Origin: DSWT01 sp036845725
GTDB taxonomy: Bacteria > Chloroflexota > Anaerolineae > B4-G1 > SLSP01
Assembly (NCBI GenBank): GCA_036845725.1
Contig: DAIUDK010000006.1
Coordinates: 1 to 64,000 of the forward strand
Direction of reading: 5' to 3'
Length of the DNA stretch: 64,000 nucleotides
Translations under genes and position numbers: made by a program
Part shown: positions 59,767 through 64,000 of the stretch, piece by piece
How the letters are laid out: each line of letters opens with the position of its first letter
Position numbering within the stretch: position 1 is the stretch's first letter
Notes under the pieces: generated by a model
Told to the model about the DNA's origin: nothing
Databases searched by the model: none
What the model saw: only the letters and a program-made list of their open reading frames with translations

Positions 59767-60821
59767 AGCTCATCCTCCCAACGGGGACGGAAATCGGCTT
59801 CCAGCCGGGCGATGAAGCTGGCGAGCAAACGCCCGGCGCGTTCGATATCCGGCAGAGTGCCGGTCTCGACCGGTTGGTGCATATAGCGCAAGGGGATTTC
59901 AATCAGGCCGGTGGGGATGCCCTCCTGCGCCACCTGGATGCCCCAGGCATCGGTACCGCTACTACCAGGAACCGCTTCGAACTGGTTGGGGATCTCCTCG
60001 CCTTTGGCCGCGGCTTGCAAGCGTTCCACCACCTGCGGGTGGAAGTTCGGGCCGCCGGCGATCGTCGGGCCTTTGCCGAGGGTAAACGTCCCCGGTCCTT
60101 CGTCGTCGTGCTGCGGCGCGAAGGTCACGTCCAGGGCGATGGCGATCTCCGGCGCGAGGCCGTAGGCGCTGGTGATCGCGCCTTTGACGCCGACTTCCTC
60201 CTGGACGGTGGCGACGGCGTAGAAATCCCAGGCGTGATCGCGCGCGCGCAAGGCTTGCAGCGCCAGCGTGACGGCGACGACCGAAGTGCGGTTGTCGAGC
60301 GCCTTGCCAGCGACCCGGTCATTCTTGAGCGCCAGCAATTCGCGGTCGAAGGTGATGTGATCGCCGATGCCCACCAGCGAGGCGAGTTCGTCGCCCGGCA
60401 AGCCGGTATCAACGTAGACCTCTTCCCAGGCGATGACCTTCTCGCGTTCGGCAGCAGTGAGCACGTGCGGCGGGCGGCTACCGATGATGCCCGGCAAGAC
60501 ACGCTTGCCATGGACGAGCACGTCCAGCCCCAAGAGCACGCGCCGGTCGATGCCACCGAGCGAGTGCGCACGCAGGAAGTCGCCCTCGATGCCGGTCACG
60601 ATCAGGCCGATCTCGTCCATGTGGGCGGCGGCCATCACTGCGGGGCGCGGCTCCGGGCCGCTGCCGCGCTGCAACGCGATCAGGCTGCCCATCGCATCCA
60701 CGCGGATCTCGTCGGCCAGCGGTGTCCAGCGCGCGGCAATCGCATCGCGGACAACATTCTCGCGCCCGGAAGGGCCGGGCGCTTCCGTAAAAACCTTGAG
60801 CAGTTCAAAAGTTGATTCCAC
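59763..60821 (-). CDS. M42 family metallopeptidase, copy 3
   Basis: 352 residues from GTG 60821, which has AAGGA 6-7 nt upstream; the frame is open further 5' but that part lies within the Thr/Pro-rich gene. Motifs: AAHMDEIGLIV, KALDNRTSVVAV, TVQEEVGVKGAI, ALDVTFAPQHDD and PLRYMHQPVE. It is first of the three tandem copies and starts 10 bp after the membrane-anchored Thr/Pro-rich gene. Confidence 0.93.
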   Translation of the reverse strand: MESTFELLKVFTEAPGPSGRENVVRDAIAARWTPLADEIRVDAMGSLIALQRGSGPEPRPAVMAAAHMDEIGLIVTGIEGDFLRAHSLGGIDRRVLLGLDVLVHGKRVLPGIIGSRPPHVLTAAEREKVIAWEEVYVDTGLPGDELASLVGIGDHITFDRELLALKNDRVAGKALDNRTSVVAVTLALQALRARDHAWDFYAVATVQEEVGVKGAITSAYGLAPEIAIALDVTFAPQHDDEGPGTFTLGKGPTIAGGPNFHPQVVERLQAAAKGEEIPNQFEAVPGSSGTDAWGIQVAQEGIPTGLIEIPLRYMHQPVETGTLPDIERAGRLLASFIARLEADFRPRWEDEL

Positions 60822-60831
60822 AGGTATCCTT

Positions 60832-61425
60832 TCAGGGTTCAGTCGGCGGTGGTTCGGTGGTAGGTGTTTCAGTAGGCGTCTCGGTAGGTGTGGGCGTGAA
60901 CGTCTCCGTAGGTGGCACGTCCTCGGTCGGTGTCGCCGTTGGTGTTTCGGTCGGCGTAGAGGTGATTGTCGCGGAAGGTGTGGGCGTCGCACTCACCGTT
61001 GGTGTAGGCGTAGCGGTCAGTGTAGGCGTAGCGGTCGGTGTAGCTGTAGATGTCGGCGATGGCGTGTCGGTCGGCGGCAGTGTGCCGGTCGGCGGCAGTG
61101 TGCCGGTCGGCGTCTCGGTCGGTGTCAATGTGATCGTCGGCGTGTTCGAAGGGGTGAGCGTCGGCGTGCGGGTGGGCGGGAACCACTGTGTCGGTGTAGC
61201 CGGCAAAGTCCGGTTGTCATTGCCCTCACCAGGGCCAACGAGATAAGGCGTGTTCGTCGCGCCGGGTTCGGGGGTCAGCGTTGGTGTGGCAGTTGGCACA
61301 GAGGTCGGCGGTGTGGGCCGCACAGCCAATGCCACAAACCCCAGACAGTAGCAGGGGATAGTCGCCACGATGATGGCAATCAGGACAGTATAAATGGGCT
61401 TCTGCTTGCGTAACTTTTCCATCAC
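60832..61425 (-). CDS. membrane-anchored Thr/Pro-rich protein
   Basis: 197 residues. Basic start, one transmembrane helix (about 12-34), then about 160 residues of low-complexity TPTxTP/PTETP sequence with short tandem repeats (for example two identical 18-bp copies encoding LPPTGT near 61075-61110). A short non-repeat island YLVGPGEGNDNRTLPATPTQWFP sits near 60-82. No folded domain follows the stalk, which ends abruptly in PPPTEP. Similar stalks elsewhere here carry domains, so this could be a truncated or surface-spacer protein, probably O-glycosylated (inference). Confidence 0.6.
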   Translation of the reverse strand: MMEKLRKQKPIYTVLIAIIVATIPCYCLGFVALAVRPTPPTSVPTATPTLTPEPGATNTPYLVGPGEGNDNRTLPATPTQWFPPTRTPTLTPSNTPTITLTPTETPTGTLPPTGTLPPTDTPSPTSTATPTATPTLTATPTPTVSATPTPSATITSTPTETPTATPTEDVPPTETFTPTPTETPTETPTTEPPPTEP

Positions 61426-61536
61426 AAAACCTTTAGCAACGAGGCAATGATAGCATTATTCAAAGGGATGTCAACGCTATGTCAGGTTTTGTACTAAACC
61501 GAGAACATACCCACCGGTCAAGACAGGGGGTGGCCC

Positions 61537-61710
61537 ATAAACAAACAAGATGAAGAAATCAGGTGGCTGCAACGGCTCCGCGATGAGCAATTACAGGCAC
61601 GTAACCCTACAGCAAAAGAACACACGCGGCAACAACGCCCTGTGACAAAGCATCACCCACCATACACAGAAGAAGATAACGGCAACGGAGATTGGGGGCG
61701 CAAGCACTAG
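61537..61710 (+). CDS. possible 57-residue charged protein with an unusual start codon
   Basis: An open frame from 61498 to TAG 61708-61710 has no ATG, GTG or TTG before its coding-like part, but an AGGGGG SD lies 6 nt before ATA 61537. The product would be Glu/Arg/Gln-rich (INKQDEEIRWLQRLRDEQLQ, later HHPPYTEEDNGNGDWGRKH), with a pattern that looks coding. ATA initiation is rare, so this could also be a decayed gene. No family recognised. Confidence 0.35.
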   Translation: MNKQDEEIRWLQRLRDEQLQARNPTAKEHTRQQRPVTKHHPPYTEEDNGNGDWGRKH

Positions 61711-61722
61711 CCGCGCAACACC

Positions 61723-62010
61723 TCAGTCCTGGGGCGTTGCCGCGTCGTCGATGATTTCCTTACCGGCCACAGCCTCATCAATCGAATGAATAGCGCCGCC
61801 AAGTTCTTCGATGACTGCTGCCACGCGCTGATAGGAGACGGCATCGCCCTCAATAGTGATCTTTGCGTTTTCGACTTTACGATCCATTTCGTAGATGCTG
61901 ATGTTGACGGCAGAAATCCCTTCCAAATCGCTGAGACGCGAGGCCACTTCGATAATGGTCGGATCATGAGGTTTCAGCGTATCCAGGACCAATCTACGGA
62001 TTTTTCCCAT
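61723..62010 (-). CDS. DUF211 family protein
   Basis: 95 residues, ferredoxin-like fold by family: MGKIRRLVLDTLKPHDPTII, then AVNISIYEMDRKVENAKITIEGD and IEELGGAIHSIDEAVAGKEI. This matches DUF211 (PF02680), found mostly in archaea and some Chloroflexota; members are small metal- or nucleic-acid-binding candidates without a settled function. AGAAGAG precedes ATG. Confidence 0.88.
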   Translation of the reverse strand: MGKIRRLVLDTLKPHDPTIIEVASRLSDLEGISAVNISIYEMDRKVENAKITIEGDAVSYQRVAAVIEELGGAIHSIDEAVAGKEIIDDAATPQD

Positions 62011-62075
62011 CTCTTCTTCTGCTCCTTATGGCTATATGGGGAATTTTATGATCTGTAACTGAAGATATTATCAAA

Positions 62076-62105
62076 GAAAGCCATCCAGTTCACTGGATGG
62101 CTTTC
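62076..62105 (-). terminator. intrinsic terminator of the cold-shock gene
   Basis: GAAAGCCATCCAGT and its exact complement form a 14-bp stem; CTTTCTTTGAT follows on the minus strand. Confidence 0.8.
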
Positions 62106-62153
62106 CTGCTGTTTGTCAATTCATCTCAGAATTTGTATTTTACGTGCCTATAT

Positions 62154-62363
62154 TTACAGCGCAACGACTTGGGTGGCCTGCAGCCCCTTCTCGCCTCTTT
62201 CGACGGAGAACTCTACGCGCTGTCCCTCGTCCAGGGTCTTGAACCCCTCCGTCTGGAGGGCAGAGTAATGCACAAACACATCATCTTTTCCCTCGCGCGA
62301 GATGAAACCGTAGCCTTTGGAGGCATTAAACCATTTGACGACACCAACTTCACGCTCACTCAT
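62154..62363 (-). CDS. csp: cold-shock protein (CspA family)
   Basis: 69 residues from ATG 62363 (AGGAAG upstream). Five-stranded OB fold with RNP1 KGYGFISRE and RNP2 VFVHYSAL, preceded by GVVKWFNASKG. It binds single-stranded RNA or DNA as a chaperone. It lacks a long structured 5' leader right at the start, but a hairpin lies at 62427-62459 upstream. Confidence 0.95.
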   Translation of the reverse strand: MSEREVGVVKWFNASKGYGFISREGKDDVFVHYSALQTEGFKTLDEGQRVEFSVERGEKGLQATQVVAL

Positions 62364-62426
62364 CGTTCTATTCTTCCTTTCAATTACTATGGTATTTCTT
62401 GCGCAAGGCCCCAAGCCGTATAAACA

Positions 62427-62459
62427 GCAAACGCCTGGGCGGTAAGTCCAGACGTTTGC
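62427..62459 (-). terminator. hairpin between the cyclase gene and csp
   Basis: GCAAACGCCTGG pairs with CCAGACGTTTGC (one mismatch, 9-nt loop), followed on the minus strand by TGTTTATA. It could end the cyclase transcript or sit in the csp leader. Confidence 0.5.
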
Positions 62460-62527
62460 AATATTGGCACGAACTTGGAACCTTACAACAACCTACATTT
62501 GCAATTATAGTCATTTGAAATGATTTG

Positions 62528-63613
62528 TCAAATATGAGCAGGTAACTGTACCGCTACACGGAAAAGCGATACCGGTTTGTCCTTGCCCTTGAAGTAGATT
62601 GGCGAGAGTGGGGTCACAGTGAAGCTCCCGTCAAGTTGATCAAGGGTGTTCTGGCTAATCCACACCTCATAAGCAGGGACGGCAGCCGTGATGCGGGCCG
62701 CCAGGTTCGTGGTACTGCCGATGGCGGTGTAAGTATAGCGCCAGCGCGCACCACTGTTCCCAACGATAGCCAGCCCGGTGTCGATACCAACCCCAAAATG
62801 GAACCAGCGCTCCTTTTCGGGACGTTGGGCCTGGTAGGCGAAGAGCTGCTGCTGGACGCTGAGAGCTGCCCGTACCGCACGGATGGCGTGATCAGGTTGG
62901 TCGTCGTGGGCGTTGAAAATCGCCATAACGTTGTCGCCCTGAAACTGGTTGATGGTGCCCCCGTAACGATCGATTGCATCGACGACCACACTCAGATGAT
63001 CGTTGAGGATCGTCATAATCCGTTCGGCAGGGATAGCCTCGACGGTGGCCGTAAAGTCCCGCACGTCAGCAAACAGAATGGAGACCTCGCGCAACTCACC
63101 GCCCAATTCCGGGCGCAGCGTCCCCTTGACCAGCGCTTCGGCAACGTCAGGCGGGATGTAATGATGCAGGAGGAAGTCCAGTTGTTCGTTCAAGCGAGCC
63201 ATCTCACGTCTGAGCAACCGTAGATCATTGCGGCTTTGCATCAGTTGCTGGATATAACGCCCTTGCTCAGTGACGTCAACAATCAACACCAGAAAGGCCG
63301 CCTCCAATCCCCGATCAAAGGGCATAATGACCAGATTAAAATAGCGAGTCTCACCGGAGGGGAACGGCCGGTTGACGTTCTCGACGCGAATGGCAGGCGG
63401 GGAACCGTTTTCCGGACATTCGGTGTGGATGTCCTGCCCGAAAAATTCCGGCAGCACTTCAAACACGTGCTGTCCGATCAAATCAACGTGTTCAGCCGAA
63501 AGCCACGCAGCGAAAAACGCGTCGTGCGCGATGATACGCTGGTCGATATCCAGCAAGGCGTAAGCGATGTGCATCTCGCGAAGCACAGTCTGCCAGAAAT
63601 CCAGGTTGATCAT
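62528..63613 (-). CDS. PAS domain-class III adenylate/guanylate cyclase
   Basis: 361 residues from ATG 63613, overlapping the stop of the SH3-like gene upstream (ATGA). A PAS-like sensor (about 5-125, YALLDIDQRIIAHDAFFAAWL) leads via a coiled linker (RNDLRLLRREMARLNEQLDFLL) to the cyclase domain: metal Asp in ILFADVRDFTATVE and FQGDNVMAIF, transition-state Asn and Arg in AIGSTTNLAARI. Catalysis should be intact; ATP or GTP preference is not decided. No membrane helix. A cNMP-binding protein gene is at 37936-38400. Confidence 0.9.
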   Translation of the reverse strand: MINLDFWQTVLREMHIAYALLDIDQRIIAHDAFFAAWLSAEHVDLIGQHVFEVLPEFFGQDIHTECPENGSPPAIRVENVNRPFPSGETRYFNLVIMPFDRGLEAAFLVLIVDVTEQGRYIQQLMQSRNDLRLLRREMARLNEQLDFLLHHYIPPDVAEALVKGTLRPELGGELREVSILFADVRDFTATVEAIPAERIMTILNDHLSVVVDAIDRYGGTINQFQGDNVMAIFNAHDDQPDHAIRAVRAALSVQQQLFAYQAQRPEKERWFHFGVGIDTGLAIVGNSGARWRYTYTAIGSTTNLAARITAAVPAYEVWISQNTLDQLDGSFTVTPLSPIYFKGKDKPVSLFRVAVQLPAHI

Positions 63614-64000
63614 GGCATTACCGTGGGAGTGATATAGGCCGGCGGGACAGGCGCAAGCAGCGTCACCCAGCGCGTCTGCACCCACCCGGTCACTTCGACG
63701 TCGGCCTGTTTGGCCGATTTGACGCGTACCCTGTACCAATCGCCGTACTTGGCAAGGATTTCGACGTAGTCGCCCAGACGCGCCACTGCACCGCTGCGAT
63801 CACCGTCGGGAGCATCAAGCAAGAAGGCGTTGCCGATCATCACACCGCTGTAGGGCGAAGGTGTGAGCGTGGCGGTAGGCGTGGCGGTAGTGGTGGGGGT
63901 GGGCGTCGCTGTGGCTGTTGAGGTCGGTGTGGGCGTGAATGTTGCCGTAGGGGTTGCAGTGGGCGTAGGCGTGGGTGTCGCGGTAGGCGTGGCAGTGGGC
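63610..64000 (-). CDS. Thr/Pro-rich stalk protein with C-terminal SH3-like domain (5' end outside window)
   Basis: The frame is open to the right edge. In sense, about 50 residues of TPTPTATPT-type stalk (63850-64000) lead into a C-terminal ~75-residue SH3-like unit (NAFLLDAPDGDRSGAVARLGDYVEILAKYGDWYRVRV...GWVQTRWVTLL). A signal or membrane anchor is expected further upstream, outside the window. Its stop overlaps the cyclase start, so the surface protein and the cyclase are co-translated, which suggests a functional link. Confidence 0.75.
   Translation of the reverse strand, partial: PTATPTATPTPTPTATPTATFTPTPTSTATATPTPTTTATPTATLTPSPYSGVMIGNAFLLDAPDGDRSGAVARLGDYVEILAKYGDWYRVRVKSAKQADVEVTGWVQTRWVTLLAPVPPAYITPTVMP

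Noticed and set aside
59874..60815. Long plus-strand frame opposite the third M42 gene
   Set aside because: Shadow of a gene with complete metal-binding motifs; similar shadows lie over the other M42 copies.
60870..61330. Repetitive GTCGGTGT-rich block considered as a repeat array
   Set aside because: It is the coding sequence of a Thr/Pro-rich stalk behind a transmembrane helix.
63850..64000. Regular short repeats at the right edge, considered as a CRISPR or minisatellite
   Set aside because: They translate in frame as a TPTPTATPT stalk joined to an SH3-like domain; units are too short and irregular for CRISPR.

Overview
The window looks like a chromosomal segment of an Anaerolineae-type Chloroflexota bacterium, probably from a metagenome assembly. 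The reasons are a GC-rich coding sequence (about 60% by eye), Thr/Pro-rich stalks behind single membrane anchors or lipoboxes, SH3b proteins without signal peptides, a TIGR02206 (YwaF-like) membrane protein, a DUF211 protein, a NurA-type nuclease next to a HAS-barrel protein, and a long division/cell-wall (dcw) cluster that includes a CvpA-like gene. These traits are family knowledge plus inference; no 16S gene is present. Two 100-N gaps are each flanked by an identical 55-bp overlap, so they are scaffolding artefacts and not missing sequence.

Layout. 1-12.1 kb: end of an arabinofuranosidase, a VTT membrane protein, a triple-SH3b muramidase, an AT-rich endonuclease/exonuclease/phosphatase-fold gene, a B12-dependent mutase-like gene with an opine-dehydrogenase-like gene, a YwaF-like protein, a tRNA dihydrouridine synthase, a jelly-roll/proline-linker protein and a DPP4-type peptidase. 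12.2-17.1 kb (minus strand): nurA, an orphan HAS-barrel gene, a lipoprotein, L-lactate dehydrogenase and an APH-fold kinase. 17.2-35.1 kb (plus strand): mraZ-rsmH-ftsL-ftsI-murF-mraY-murD-ftsW-murG-cvpA-murC-small ORF-murB-ddl-ftsQ-ftsA-ftsZ, driven by a consensus promoter followed by four MraZ boxes at exact 10-bp spacing and closed by two hairpins. 35.1-45.8 kb: an ABC-2 exporter, a cyclic-nucleotide-binding protein, ornithine aminotransferase, a KAP NTPase fused to a formylglycine-generating-enzyme (FGE)-like domain, a degenerate receiver-GGDEF protein, and ComEC with a degenerate metallo-beta-lactamase domain. 46-51.6 kb: a lipoprotein with a duplicated W-P-x4-L-G-C motif, an FmdB zinc ribbon, two membrane-anchored GH39-like TIM-barrel paralogues and a phosphohexomutase. 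51.7-57.4 kb: tRNA-Leu(UAG), a CheY-like regulator, the glycolytic set gap-pgk-tpi, yvcK with an apparently leaderless promoter, and rsfS. 57.4-64 kb (minus strand): three M42 peptidases, a membrane-anchored Thr/Pro-rich protein, DUF211, a cold-shock protein, a PAS-cyclase and a partial SH3-like protein.

How it fits together: the central block supplies peptidoglycan precursors and the divisome in one transcription unit. The glycolytic genes, yvcK and the phosphohexomutase support sugar flux into envelope precursors. The less conventional parts are the NurA/HAS-barrel pair, the KAP-FGE fusion with its degenerate signalling neighbour, the B12-mutase/opine-dehydrogenase pair, and intergenic leaders built from degenerate 7-8-nt words.
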